Positions 9,031 through 20,916 are shown, counted from the stretch's first letter. The stretch is DNA of 64,000 nt from Charina bottae (GCA_023362775.1 JALMGJ010000006.1:13216501-13280500), one strand, 5' to 3'. Notes: a model not told the origin generated them from the letters alone. Program-made: numbers and translations.

Positions 9031-12000
9031 TCTGTTGTTGTTTTTTGTTTATTCGTTCAGTCGTTTCCGACTCTTTGTGACTTCATGGACCAGCCCACAC
9101 CAGAGCTTCCTGTCGGCCGTCACCATCCCCAGCTCCCCCAAGTCCATCACCTCCAGAATATCATCCATCCATCTTGCCCTTGGTCGGCCCCTCTTCCTTT
9201 TGCCTTCCACTTTCCCTAACATCAGCATCTTCTCCAGGGTATCCTGTCTTCTCATGATGTGGCCAAAGTACTTCAGTTTTGCCTTTAATATCATTCCCTC
9301 AAGTGAGCAGTCTGGCTTGATTTCCTGGAGTATGGACTGGTTTGATCTTCTTGCAGTCCAAGGCAATCTCAGAATTTTCCTGCAACACCACAGTTCAAAA
9401 GCATCTATCTTCTTTCGCTCAGCCTTCCTTATGGTCCAGCTCTTGCAGCCATAGGTTACTACAGGGAATACCATTGCTTCAACTATGCGGACCTTTGTTG
9501 TCAGTGTGATGTCTCTGCTCTTAACTATTTTATCAAGATTTGCCATTGCTCTCCTTCCAAGAAGTAGATGTCTTCTGATTTCCTGGCTGCAGTCAGCGTC
9601 TGCAATAATCTTTGCGCCTAGAAATACAAAGTCTGTCACTGCCTCCACTTTTTCTCCCTCTATTTGCCAGTCATCAATCAAGCTGGTTGCCATAATCTTG
9701 GTTTTTTTGAGGTTTAACTGCAACCCAGCTTTTGCACTTTCTTCTTTCACCTTCGTCATAAGGCTCCTCAACTCCTCCTCGCTTTCAGCCATCAAAGTGG
9801 TATCATCTGCATATCTGAGATTGTTAATGTTTCTTCAAGCGATTTTAACTCCAGCCTTGGATTCCTCAAGCCCAGCACGTCGCATGATGTGTTCTGCGTA
9901 CAGGTTGAATAGGTAGGGTGAGAGTATACAACCCTGCCGTACTCCTTTCCCAATCTTAAACCAGTCTGTTGTTCCGTGATCTGTTCTTACCGTTGCTACT
10001 TGGTCGTTATACAGATTCCTCAGGAGGCAGACAAGATGACTTGGTATCCCCATACCACCAAGAACTTGCCACAATTTGTTATGATCCACACAGTCAAAGG
10101 CTTTAGAATAGTCAATAAAACAGAAATAGATGTTTTTCTGAAATTCCCTGGCTTTCTCCATTATCCAGCGGATATTGGCAATTTGGTCTCTAGTTCCTCT
10201 GCCTTTTCTAAACCCAGCTTGTACATCTGGCAATTCTCGCTCCATGAATTGCTGGAGTCTACCTTGCAAGATCTTGAGCATTACCTTACTGGCATGTGAA
10301 ATAAGTGCCACTGTTCGATAGTTTGAACATTCTTTAGTGCTTCCCTTTTTTGGTATGGGGATATAAGTTGATTTTTTCCAATCTGATGGCCATTCTTGTG
10401 TTTTCCAAATTTGCTGGCATATGGCATGCATCACCTTGACAGCATCATCTTGCAAGATTTTAAACAGTTCAGCTGGGATACCGTTGTCTCCTGCTGCTTT
10501 GTTATTAGCAATGCTTCTTAAGGCCCATTCAACCTCACTCTTCAGGATGTCTGGCTCTAACTCACTGACCACACCATCAAAGCTATCTCCAATATTATTA
10601 TCCTTCCTATACAAATCTTCCGTATATTCTTGCCACGTTTTCTTGATCTCTTCTGCTTCTGTTAGGTCCTTACCATCTTTGTTTTTGATCATACCCATTT
10701 TTGCCTGGAATTTACCTCCGATGTTTCTAATTTTCTGGAAGAGGTCTCTTGTCCTTCCTATTCTATTGTCTTCTTCCACTTCCGCACATTGCTTGTTTAA
10801 AAATAATTCCTTATCTCTTCTGTCTAACCTCTGGAATTTTGCATTTAATTGGGCATATCTCCCCCTATCACTGTTGCCTTTTGCTTTCCTTCTTTCTTGA
10901 CTTCCAGTGTCTCAGCAGACAGCCATCTTGCCTTCTTGGTTTTCTTTTTCTTTGGGACGTTTTTTGTTGCCGCCTCCTGAACTATGTTGTGAACTTCTGT
11001 CCATAGTTCTTCTGGGACCCTATCTACTAAATCTAGTCCCTTAAATCTATTCTTCACCACCACTGCATATTCCTTAGGAATATTAGTGAGCTCATATCTA
11101 ACTGATCTGTGGGTCTTCCCTATTCTCTTTAGTCTGATTCTAAATTTTGCAATAAGAAGTTCGTGATCTGAACTACAGTCAGCTCCAGGTCTTGTTTTTA
11201 CCGACTGTATAGATGTCCGCCACCTTTGGCTGCAAAGGATGTAGTCAATCTGATTTCGGTGTCGACCATCTGGTGAAGTCCATGTATAAAGTCGTCTTTT
11301 AGGTTGTTGGAAGAGAGTGTTTGTTATGCACAGTGAGTTGTCTTGGCAAAATTCTATCAGCCTATGTCCTGCTTCATTTTGTTCTCCCAGACCATACTTG
11401 CCTGTAATTCCAGGTGTCGTCTGACTACCCACCTTAGCATTCCAGTCTCCTGTAATGAAAATAACATCTCTTTTTGGTGTATTATCCAGTAGGTGCTACA
11501 GATCCTCATAGAACTGATCTACTTCTGCTTCTTCAGCATCTGTGGTTGGGGCGTATATTTGGATCACTGTGATGTTAAATGGCTTACCCTGAATTCGAAT
11601 TGAGATCATTCTATCGTTTTTTGGATTGTATCCAAGCACTGCTTTAGCCACTTTATTATTAATTATGAAGGCTACTCCATTTCTTCTGTGGTCCTCTTGT
11701 CCACAGTAGTAGATCTGGTGGTCATCTGATGTGAAGTGGCCCATCCCAGTCCATTTCAGTTCACTGACACCTAAAATGTCTATATTTAATCTTGACATCT
11801 CACCAATAACCACATCCAATTTGCCCTGGCTCATAGATCTTACATTCCAGGTTCCTATGGTGTGTTGATCTTTAGAACATCGGATTCGTCGTTCACCACC
11901 AGCACCGTCGGCCGCTAGCCGTCCTTTCGGCTTTGAGCTAGCTGCGTCATCACATCTGGGGCTAGTTGAACGTATCCTCTGTTCCTCCCCAGTAGCATTT

Positions 12001-12130
12001 TGACCATCTTCCGACCTGGGAGTCCCATCTTCCGATGGTATACCGACATATCTCTGGTTGTACTGATCCATTTAGTTTTCACGGCAAGAATACTGGGGTG
12101 GGTTGCCATTACCTTCCCCAGGGATCGTAT
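9031..12130 (-). mobile_element. Nearly full-length BovB (RTE) LINE
   Basis: About 3.1 kb, the usual length of BovB, on the minus strand. The 5' end near 12071-12130 includes 'ATGGCAACCCACCCCAGTAT', almost identical to a phrase in ruminant BovB copies. The 3' end is the typical 'GAACGAATAAAC' plus AAC repeats. It encodes endonuclease then reverse transcriptase. BovB is known from squamates and ruminants and is linked to horizontal transfer. A clear flanking duplication was not found; CATCT occurs on both sides but is short. Confidence 0.93.
9049..12071 (-). pseudogene. BovB endonuclease-reverse transcriptase polyprotein, three lesions
   Basis: Reading 5' to 3' on the minus strand: an apurinic-endonuclease-like domain ('GTWNVRSM', 'SELKWTGMG', 'QIYAPTTDA'), then a reverse transcriptase ('YIPIPKKGSTKECSNYR', 'FIDYSKAFDCVDH', 'GVRQGCILSP', 'YADDT'), then the RTE C-terminal part ('YGCKSWT', 'RLPWTARRSNQSI', 'KRKRGRPRARW'). 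Visible lesions are a CAG-to-TAG type stop near 11495, a frameshift near 10855, and a TGA stop near 9833 just before YADDT. Few lesions in about 1000 codons suggest a fairly recent copy, now inactive. Confidence 0.9.
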
Positions 12131-12134
12131 TTAG

Positions 12135-12440
12135 TCATCTACTGTATGGCTATCTGAATCTTTGGACTACTATTGGTCTGCACTGAGAAACTAAAATAAA
12201 TGTTAAGAAGAGAGTTCTTGTCCCGTCCAAAGACACCCTTTCCCCACCTCCCTGGACAGGTCTTAGAAAGTGCTTGAGCACCTTAGCAGAATGCTTAGCT
12301 TCTGACCCAGCAGGGCAGAACCCTTTGCTTGCTGTTAGTATTGTTCCTGCTGTTGCTAAATCAATGCCGATGGTAATAAAGATAATACAGATAATAACAC
12401 TTGCAAACAAAACCACCAGATTTCATTTTATTGAACTAGT
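12135..12440. other. No recognised feature
   Basis: Unique sequence between the BovB 5' end and the short BovB tail insertion. Two opposite short ORFs have no family signal. Confidence 0.45.
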
Positions 12441-12452
12441 ATCAGAAAAACT

Positions 12453-12569
12453 GCCACCCTGCCGACCATGGGGGAGCTGGGGATGCTGACGGCCTACAGG
12501 AAGCTCTGGCGTGGGCTGGTCCATGAAGTCACGAAGAGTTGGAAGCGACTGAACGAATAAACAACAAAC
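12453..12569 (+). mobile_element. Very short BovB 3' tail insertion
   Basis: About 117 bp matching the extreme 3' end of BovB ('GGGCTGGTCCATGAAGTCAC', 'GAACGAATAAACAACAAAC'). It is bounded by an exact 12-bp duplication ATCAGAAAAACT (12441-12452 and 12570-12581). A genuine, severely 5'-truncated insertion. Confidence 0.88.
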
Positions 12570-12581
12570 ATCAGAAAAACT

Positions 12582-13339
12582 AGACAGCACAAACTAGAAA
12601 AATCAAAGGGTGAACGCTTAAAACACCACATCTCCAGGGTAAGCCTTTGCTTACTTTGTTTTGGCTGCTAGTGGTACCTCTCTGCTTTTGTTGCATTTTG
12701 GGACAGAGAAGCTTTGGGACTTCTCTGGGGCATGGCGTTCCCACTTCCTTCCATCCATCCATCCATCCATCCATCCATCCATCCATCCATCCATCCCTGA
12801 GACTCATCGCTGAAAGTACAATATTGCAGATTCGAAGCATATTTGGCCCAGCAGCTCATGGAAGATGCAAACCTCCCAAACAGTGGCAGAAAGAAAGAGG
12901 AGAAAAAAACTAGGGATACCCACAGTACAGATTGGAGGATGCTTCAGATGTGGAGGAGTCATTGGGATGGGATTAAAAGCTAGTGTGGACCCACCTCTCC
13001 ATAGGCAGGATATGGTAATGTCTGTAGATCTTTAATTATTTTAAAGTCCATTGGTGATCTTGTTTTTACTCTATTTTTTTAACAATAGCAGTATTACATT
13101 TATATTGTACCCTTACAGGAGTCAGTTGAAACGTTAAAGCAAGCAAGCTGGGAGAAGTAGATTTTGATACTGAAGGACTCTGGTTCTTAAAACAAATTCC
13201 TGGGCTCCACTCTTTCATGTTAAGTGAATATTCTTTTGATTAAGCTCCACTTGATGGATCTCAGGAATCCCGTTTTAAAAACAAAGTGGTTCCAGAGGTC
13301 TGAAATCGTCTGTCCCCCATTGCTGTTAGGTTCATATTC
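12582..13339. other. No gene recognised; contains (ATCC)n
   Basis: An (ATCC)12 microsatellite at about 12749-12798 is the source of the repetitive short ORFs on both strands. The rest shows no recognisable feature. Confidence 0.6.
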
Positions 13340-13396
13340 AACTCCCTGGGAGTTGAAGTCCACATATCTTGAAGTTGCCAAGGTTGAGAAACGTTG
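13340..13396. mobile_element. Fragment of hAT miniature element (CAGTGTTTCTCA family)
   Basis: 'CTGGGAGTTGAAGTCCACAT' through 'GCCAAGGTTGAGAAAC' is one arm of the family seen at 694. Only one arm survives. Confidence 0.75.
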
Positions 13397-13439
13397 GACT
13401 AGATCAGTGATCGGCAAACCGGGGCTCGCGAGCCACATG

Positions 13440-14443
13440 CGGCTCTTTGGCCCCTTGAGTGTGGCTCTTCCACTAAAGTCCCTGCACTTACCTGGATGCT
13501 GGCCGACATGCTGGGCTCGGAGGAGGAGGAAGAGCCAATCACGGGAGACGACAGGATTGGCGCGAAACCAACCGGAGATCCGGAAACGCTGGTTGGCAGG
13601 GACTCTGAAAGAAAGACACCTCCGCCAATCAGCGCACGCCAAAGGAAAGCAGAGAGGCGGGCAAAGCAACACGAAGCCCGATTGGGCCCCGCTCTCCCAA
13701 GGCGCGAAAAACGGAAAAAAAAGCCAGCGTGACTTACCTCAGGTGCCGGAGACAACCGTTCTAACCGTTCTCACAGTTCTACGCTGAGTTCTCTAAACTC
13801 CGCGCCGGACCCTGTTCCCGAGCCTTGCCTCACGGCCACCCCGAACCTCGCTCTAGAGCCCTGCTTTACCACAGTCCCGGACCCTGTGAATGCGCCTAGC
13901 CTTGTTGCCACGCCGGACCCAGATTCCACGCCTTGCCCCGCCACCGCGCCAAGCCTCAGACCCAAGCCTTACTTTGCTTCCGTGCCAAGCCTCGGACCCG
14001 AACCTTGTCTGCTTGCCGCGCCTCCGTCCTTTTTACCTGTGAAAGAAACCAGCATCGGGGTAAGCACCACCACCTTGCCTGCTCCTCTCCTGACTGCCCA
14101 AGCCACCGACTCTCCGTTGCTCACCGCTCCGGAGCCAGCAGACACCGGCCACCAGTGGGCTGCCTTTGTCGGGCCCCAGTCTACCCAGACTCCCACCAGC
14201 CCAGATCAGCAGTCAAGCCCAGCTGACGCCGACCACCAGTGGGCTGCCTTTGTCAGGCCCCGGTCTAACCCCAGCCCCGACAGCCCAGCCAACTCCACGC
14301 CCGCGGACACCTTGCCTGTCACCTCCGTTTCGCCACCGGCTGCAGACTCTGCTACAGAGCCCGTCCCCTCTCGGCTCCTTCCTGCCTGGCCAGGAGTATT
14401 GCCCGAACTCGCTGCTATCCAGCCTGTAGAAGAAGAAGCATAA
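13440..14443 (+). other. GC-rich passenger module with proline-rich reading frame
   Basis: GC-rich DNA unlike the AT-rich transposase part. It contains several CCAAT-type boxes ('GAGCCAATCACGG', 'CCGCCAATCAGCGC', 'GATTGGCGCG'). One frame is open from 13496 to 14443 except for one TGA at 13730; it reads acidic, then 'PPPIS', a basic stretch, 'GDNRS', then degenerate 'PEPCLTATP'-like repeats and two 'HQWAAFV' repeats. A related layout occurs at 25130-25700 and in the solo LTR at 33154, which argues for a shared mobile or promoter module rather than a host gene. Whether it is translated is unknown. Confidence 0.55.
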
Positions 14444-14576
14444 AGTTACCTGTATTTTTCCAACCAGCTGCAAATCCTACAGGTATTTTTGTCATCAATT
14501 TAAGAATTGTAATTATTTTGTGTTGGTGGCTTTATTATAATAAAATGAAACATTTTTTTAGGTGCCCTGTTTGACA

Positions 14577-16228
14577 TGGCTACAAAGAAGAAGCAAAGAA
14601 AAACGGAAGACAAAAACCGTGAATTTAAAGTTGAATGGACTGAGACTTTCGCGTTTATTCAAAACTTAAATGGCCTTCCGACCTGTCTTATTTGTCAGGA
14701 AAAATTGGCGCATAACAAGAAATCAAATTTGGAGAGACACTTTACAACAAACACGTGTCATTTAGTACTAAATATCTTGCCAGTGATGCAAGGAAGAAAG
14801 CAGTTGAGGAACTTCAGAAGAGTCAAGAAAAATCAAGTTCTGTATTTAATTACTGGATGCAATCTTCCAACAATGTTAATATTGCAAGTTTTGTGGTTAG
14901 TCAAGAGATTGCTAAGAGAGGAAAACCATATACAGACGGCGAATACATAAAAAGTTGTTTTATAAATGCATCCGAAGAGCTATTTCGGGATTTTGAGAAC
15001 AAAGCAGATATTCTAAAAAAAATTAAAGAGTTACCATTGTCTGCTAAAACAGTGTAAGATAGAACAGTCAAAATGTCTTCGGATATAACCAACCAGCAAG
15101 TCGAGGATCTTAAATTGGTTTCAGCTTTATCAATAGCAGTTGATGAGTCTTGTGACATAAATGATATAGTGCAAGTTTCACTTTTTGTACGATTTATTTC
15201 ATCTACAGGTCCTAAAGAAGAACTTTTAGGATTATTGCCACTCAAAGGTCAAACACGTGGAGAGGATATAGCAAATGCTGTAATTGAGTGCATTGAAAAA
15301 CATCATATTCCACTCGATAAAATTGTCTCAATTTCAACAGACGGGGCAAAAAGTATGATCGGCGTAAGAAACGGGTTTGTTGCTATTTTGAAAGAAAAAA
15401 TTAATCACGAGATACTTACTTACCATTGCATCATTCATCAAGAAGCGCTTTGTGCGCAGACATTTCCAGAAGAAATTTGCAAAGTTATGGAATTGGTGAT
15501 TAAGATTATCAACTCCATTATAGCTAAAGCTCTTAATCATCGCCAATTTAAAGAATTTTTAGTTGAAATGGAGAGTGAGTATGCAGATCTTCTGCTGCAT
15601 AACAAGGTACGTTGGTTATCAAGAGGAAACGTTTTGAAACCAAGAAAATAATTCTGATATTGACATTTGCTTTTTCAAAACAACACTTTTAAATATGAGG
15701 GACGCTTTTCTCAACAGGTTTCAGGAATTCAGAAACAGCAAAGCGACGTTAGCCTTTGTTAAAAAACCTCTTAATGCTACTGTAACAGAATTAAATTTTT
15801 CTCCCTTTAATATTGACATTGGCAACTTTGAAATGCAATTGCTGGATTTAAAAAACAAAGAATTGTGGAGCTCGAAATTTGAACGTCTTTGTGCTGATAT
15901 AGAAATATTGGAGAAAAACAAATGTGAACTTAGTTCACAGCACAAGTGGTCTGCTTTGAACGACCTGGAGAAGGAAGATATGTTGATTTTTAACACCTGG
16001 AATAGTATTCCTGACTCATATAATCAGCTGAAAAAACTAGCGTTTGCTGTTCTTTCCTTATTCGGGTCTACATATTCATGCGAACAATCATTTTCAAGCA
16101 GGTCAAGAGTAAATTGAGAAGTCGTCTTATTGATGAGAACCTGGAATCGTGCCTAAAATTAAAAACAACAACATACAAACCTGACTTACCCAAACTTTCC
16201 AAGGAGATGCAAGGCCATTGTTCACATT
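14577..16228 (+). pseudogene. hAT transposase remnant (GTF2IRD2/Charlie8-like)
   Basis: The ATG at 14577 opens a BED-like zinc finger ('CLICQEKLAHNKKSNLERHF'). The catalytic landmarks follow: 'AVDESCD', 'STDGAKSM', 'CIIHQEALC', 'VRWLSRGNVLK' and, near the end, 'GSTYSCEQSF'. Lesions are a frameshift near 14758, TAA at 15055-15057, loss of the segment between 'LSRGNVLK' and the C-terminal third near 15650, and a frameshift near 16100 after which the C-terminal peptide continues to TAG at about 16228. The order matches the hAT transposase from which vertebrate GTF2IRD2 was domesticated. It cannot make active protein. Confidence 0.88.
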
Positions 16229-16387
16229 AGTGTTTGTCAGTCATTGTCATGATTTAATTTTATGGATACCTTACAATTTAATTTTATCAATAAATAATAT
16301 TGTTATTAAGTATGATATCAAGTTTTATTCAAGGCACCTATAGTTTAACTAAGACTTAAAACTTTAAGTAAAGTTTATTAAGTTAAT

Positions 16388-16606
16388 TTTAGGAAGCGTT
16401 GTGGAGTGAAAGAAGATGTAGTGTCGAGGATTGAGAAAGGTATGTTGAGATGGTTTGGACATATAGAGAGGATGAACGAAAGGAGATAGACGAAACAAGT
16501 ATACAAGACGAGTGTGGATGGGAGGGTTGGAAGGGGTCGACCTCAGCGAACGTACCTCAATCAGATTGAGGACGTTTTTAGCAAAGGCCAGCTTAGGAGT
16601 ACCCCA
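16388..16606 (+). mobile_element. Inserted LINE-like fragment of arthropod character
   Basis: About 219 bp bounded by an exact 11-bp repeat ATTAAGTTAAT (16377-16387 and 16607-16617). Forward translation gives 'RCGVKEDVVSRIEKGMLRWF', 'GHIERMNERR', stop, then 'VGRGRPQRTY' and 'GQLRST'. I associate this phrase set with non-LTR sequences abundant in insects, especially Lepidoptera. It lacks the 3' end of such an element, so how it inserted is unclear. The source assignment is from memory of the motif, not a search. Confidence 0.55.
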
Positions 16607-16731
16607 ATTAAGTTAATAACAATGTACCTACCTACATAGTTTAAGTTTAAAAAAATTGGCTCTCAAAAGAAATTTCAATCGTTGTACTGTTGATATTTGG
16701 CTCTGTTGACTAATGAGTTTGCCGACCACTG

Positions 16732-16790
16732 GACTAGATAATCTGCAAAGTCCCTTTTAACCCTCCCATTCTATGATTCTATGAAACAGT
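16732..16790 (+). mobile_element. CR1 LINE 3' tail, interrupted by the hAT
   Basis: 'GACTAGATAATCTGCAAAGT' then 'CATTCTATGATTCTATG' is the CR1 terminal sequence. The hAT at 13405 split it, duplicating GACTAGAT. Confidence 0.8.
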
Positions 16791-16797
16791 ATTTATT

Positions 16798-17115
16798 ATG
16801 GGTGTGCAAATTAGCCTCAGTCTGAATTATCGATGTGATTCAAACTGACATGTTGATTTAAATTGTCAGATTAATTTGGATCGGATCGGATCATTTGAAT
16901 CAGGTTGATTGGATTTGAATCAGCTTTCTCTCTAAAAGCATCTGTTCCTAAAGTCATCCAAGGCAGTCCAGATCAGACTGGACTGATTTGGATGCATCTG
17001 GTTCAATGTTATGATTCAAATTAAACCAGGGATCAATTTCAGAAAGAACGTTTGAACTAGGGAGTCAATCAGATTGCCTTTGAACTGGATTACCAAATCA
17101 GTCATTAGCACCCCC
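16798..17115. repeat. Quasi-periodic GATTCAAAT-rich element
   Basis: Many degenerate copies of GATTCAAAT/ATTTGAATC in both orientations, between termini resembling inverted repeats (GGGTGTGCAAAT and ATTAGCACCCCC). A similar stretch lies at 42015-42400. No coding potential. Possibly an old foldback element. Confidence 0.4.
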
Positions 17116-17119
17116 GTTG

Positions 17120-19432
17120 TGTCTAAGCCCTCTTTTCAAACGGTGCGATTCTGAAGTTTCTAAAAATCTGTTTCCATTTCAGCACTGAAAAATGTTGCAA
17201 CTTTCTTGGCCTGCTCTATTTTTGGAGCTGCAGGAATCTAAATAAGGAAAACATCATCAGAAGTTTAGTGTGAGAAATGTGCTATAAACCACAAGTAAGT
17301 TACAGAGAATGGAAATTGGTTGGGAAGAGATGCTCTGCTTTCATTTTTAACTTTTAACACTCTTCAGAATTTGCATAAATATTGTAGAGGAATATTAACT
17401 TCTATTATTTATGATTCTGTTGAACTTTGCAAGGGTGTGCTTTGGCAGCTGAGAAATTGCAGTTTTAAGGATAGTTCAGCTTGCATCATAAATAACCTTA
17501 AAAGGTCTCAACTCTTCCTCACAATAGCCTCTGAAGGAGAGTGTACATAAAGATGGAATAATTTCCTGTCAGTGGAGCAAGGATTTCCAGAATTAACTGC
17601 AAGAGAAATCAAAATATAAGTTCCTCATGTTACGAAATGTCCGTGCAATATTTTTTAAAGAGCTGTGTTGATTTGGGTTCTTTTTGTTGTTTTGTGCCTC
17701 CTTTCTTTCTGAGAATAAATGGAAGTGGAAGAGATGCAAACTTCAAAGGGCACTGAGAAACCTAGTTATGGAAGCACTTCCCCAACGTGTGTTCTGTCAG
17801 GTGCACTTTGGAGATGTAACACCAATGTTCATCAGAAACCACTTTATAACCACCTTTTGCCTTGTGAACTTCCAACTGCTGATTCAGGACCACAGGAGTT
17901 TTAGCTACCGGACAAATTTACTAACTGAAGTTCAGGCCTTCAGCAACGTTACTGCGTCTGTTCAAAATACGGAGAAAGAAAGAGGGAGGGATGAGTAGAA
18001 TCAGCAAGCCAAGCCATAAGCCATAATTCCCCACCACTTGAGCCAAACCACAGCAAGCAGCCAACAAGGGTGGCAACTTAGACCTCAGCCAAAAAGGGAA
18101 AATGCATCTCAGGATAAAAGATGGGGAAAGAAGTTGTAGAGATGAACATTTAGAATTTATAATTCTGTAATTTAAATAGAAATGCATTCCACCTCAACAA
18201 AGTAGAGAAGATAGCGACCAGCTGGTCATGTGGCTGTTCAATCTCTTTGCTGATGTTCAACTTCATAGCTGTTCTTCTCCTTTCTCGAAGGTTTGGCCTG
18301 TATATCCTTACAAAGAGAACAGCAATTCTCAATTTTTTCCTTTAGAGGGACCAATAAGTCATCAACAAAGACTTTTGAGAACCACCAAGGCCTGTGGGCA
18401 CCATGGCATATACAATTCTTTCTCTGGGGCATCCATGGGAATTTGTTGCGTCCATACTTCCTGAAAAAGCATTGCATCTTTTTTATTTTTAACATAATTT
18501 CAAATAATGAGGACCAAGAGACTTCTTGTTTTTTGTTTTCTGAGGATTCTTCCTTTGATTTCCAAACATTTAGATAAATAATGGCAGGTTTCTATTTTTT
18601 CCTTTTTGGAGGAAAAGAGCAACCTCCTTGCTAAATTCTCTCCTGATTTCTTCCCACTGGTTTTTCCTCTTGCCTTACATTTCAACGGAGATTCAAAGCC
18701 AGCTGTCTGTGATGAAGGGCAAGATGGTGCCACACCTTCACTTTGTTTATAGAAGCCAACACAGGTGTCTGGTACAAGACACAATGATGTCAAAACAACA
18801 CCCACAATATTTGTGCAAATTATGCAAATTACACACTTGCATCATTTGGCGTGATATTGTAATACTGAGCATGTTGTCATTTGCTGCCCATCCTGCACCC
18901 ACCTACGGAAGCCAACTAGGCTATTCCTTCAATACTGTGCTTGGGCACAATATCAACTGTTGTCTTTGAGGGGGTGGTGGAAGACACGCCATGTGGCCCG
19001 CATAGAAGTGCATGGCTAATGGTTCAGGAAGAACTGCTAGGAGTGGATATTGCTGTCTCCTACCATCTGCTGTCTAAGGCAGCAGCCCCACTCTGCCTCA
19101 TGATAGGGCCAACTTGCCAAGGGTCCTTTAAAGCTATCAGGCTATCACTAGACAGCTTCAGGGTGGAGGTCTGTCTGCGGGTGAAGAGCCATCAACAGCA
19201 TTGCATTGTAGAGACTGGATTCTCATTGGAGGAAGGGAAGTAACTTAATCTCAGGAACTCGAGAATCAACCTTTCTTTTGCCTTTTCCCACATCCTGGAC
19301 CCCCTCTCCCTCTATTTGCCTCATGCATTCCCCATGTCCAACCCTTTGCCTGAACACTAACTTAGGTTGATGCAAATGAGTTAAAGAAAGGGGACACTTT
19401 TTGGTTAGATCTTGCAGAACTATAGATTGCGG
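17120..19432. other. Unique sequence, no gene recognised
   Basis: Several ORFs of 60-113 codons occur on both strands (for example 17684-17998 and 18628-18969) but none has a recognisable domain, splice context or strand consistency. Confidence 0.45.
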
Positions 19433-19433
19433 A

Positions 19434-19505
19434 AGGAAGGAAGGAAGGAAGGAAGGAAGGAAGGAAGGAAGGAAGGAAGGAAGGAAGGAAGGAAGGAAGG
19501 AAGGA
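19434..19505. repeat. (GGAA)n microsatellite
   Basis: About 18 perfect GGAA units. Confidence 0.97.
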
Positions 19506-19618
19506 ATGACTCAGCCAATGAACCAACCAATAAGATTGAACTGATGGGATTTTTCCTAGTCAAGTATGGGTTAGGGATCATTTAAGGCCCATGAGTTAGC
19601 ATGTATCACATATGCTGG

Positions 19619-19619
<1 letters not shown>

Positions 19620-19696
<77 letters not shown>
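19620..19696. repeat. (TC)n microsatellite
   Basis: About 38 perfect TC units. Confidence 0.97.
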
Positions 19697-19699
<3 letters not shown>

Positions 19700-19700
<1 letters not shown>

Positions 19701-20903
19701 GTTCAGATTCAATTTTGAGCTACATCACACACTGCTTTAATGCTCACATCATCTGATGGCCAGATATGAGACGCTGCAGTGAAAAAACACACCCACCTCC
19801 TGTTAATCACTAAATATAAATCCTGTATGAGGCAGCTGTCCTCCCTGTTATCTCTCTTATTGCTGTATTATTACATTTAATGATCTGTGTATGATTTCCC
19901 TTGGCATGATGAAAGAGCACCAGGAAAATCTGTTATAATGTGGCCATCTCCTTCAACGTCTCTTGTGCCTTGATCAGCAGAGACACGTAGAATATTTAGA
20001 AACCTAGTTCAAAGAAGCAAAAAGGGTGGGGTGGGGAACTGGCACAGCGTCTTCACTTGTGTGAAATGGGTTCCAGTGTTGGACAAAGCAAAGGAGCTTT
20101 CTCAGAGCAAATTGGTCAGCATCTGCACATACACACACATGGGACGCGATGTGCCTGGGCAGCTGCAAGCTAAGCAAGGCTTTATTTTGTAATAGCACAT
20201 TGTGACCCAGAAATTATTTCCAGTGTCAGAAAACATGAGACGGTGATGGTAGCCCCAGAGTTTCTGGTAGAAACCACATAAAGCATGAAGGAGAACCTTG
20301 TTTTCTCTGAAAAGCCTTGGTTTGCTTAACCATGGTTGTTGAATCGGATTGCCTATAGACGTAGACTTTGTATGGACCAGTGTAACAAAATATGGGACTC
20401 ATTTAATCAAAATACAGTGGGTTAAAAAAAACATGATAGTTATATAAGTGTATTAGAAATATATACGTAGGTAAACTTGGATAATATTTGCATTAGATAA
20501 GTATATATAGAATTGTATACTGTTATAATGAAATATCATACTATGTTTTTTCCTTTTTTTTTTTTGTTGCATTTTTTCACTTTTTTGTTAAAGCACTTTT
20601 TATGTGTTTTTCCCCCTTTGACCATGTACTGTATGTATCTCTATCATAATTATCTTTGTGTTTTGTTTCCTTTCTTTTTCTTTTTCTGCTATTATTTTAA
20701 AAGCATTAAACATAAGAATAAAAACCCATGCCTGTTGAATAAAACCATCATTGTATAACACACCCAACACAGTGGTTGGGTTCATAGCACTGGCTAAGCC
20801 AGACCAAACAAACCACACGCTGGCTTAGTGTGCTGTTGTGATAACCTGACCTGGGTCATTTGGATTAAAGAGGGATGCATTATGCAATTGCAAGGGGGCT
20901 GGC
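19700..20903. other. Unique sequence, no gene recognised
   Basis: AT-rich with T-rich stretches near 20540-20700. Nothing recognisable. Confidence 0.45.
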
Positions 20904-20916
20904 ACCAATATGTAGG

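Larger units (their letters stand above)
13405..16731 (+). mobile_element. Full-length hAT transposon (Charlie/GTF2IRD2-like), inactive
   Basis: A 3327-bp element with termini CAGTGATCGGCAAAC and GTTTGCCGACCACTG, flanked by an exact 8-bp duplication GACTAGAT (13397-13404 and 16732-16739). It holds, in order, a GC-rich module (about 13440-14443), a broken transposase (14577-16228) and an inserted LINE-like fragment (16388-16606). It landed inside a CR1 3' tail whose remainder begins at 16732. Both ends and target copies are preserved, but the transposase is dead. Confidence 0.93.

Noticed and set aside
12580..12913. ORFs with DGWM or HPSI repeats
   Set aside because: Translation of the (ATCC)n microsatellite.
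13399..14473. Minus-strand serine- and valine-rich ORFs opposite the GC-rich module
   Set aside because: Shadows of a GC-rich region; the plus frame carries the motifs shared with other loci.
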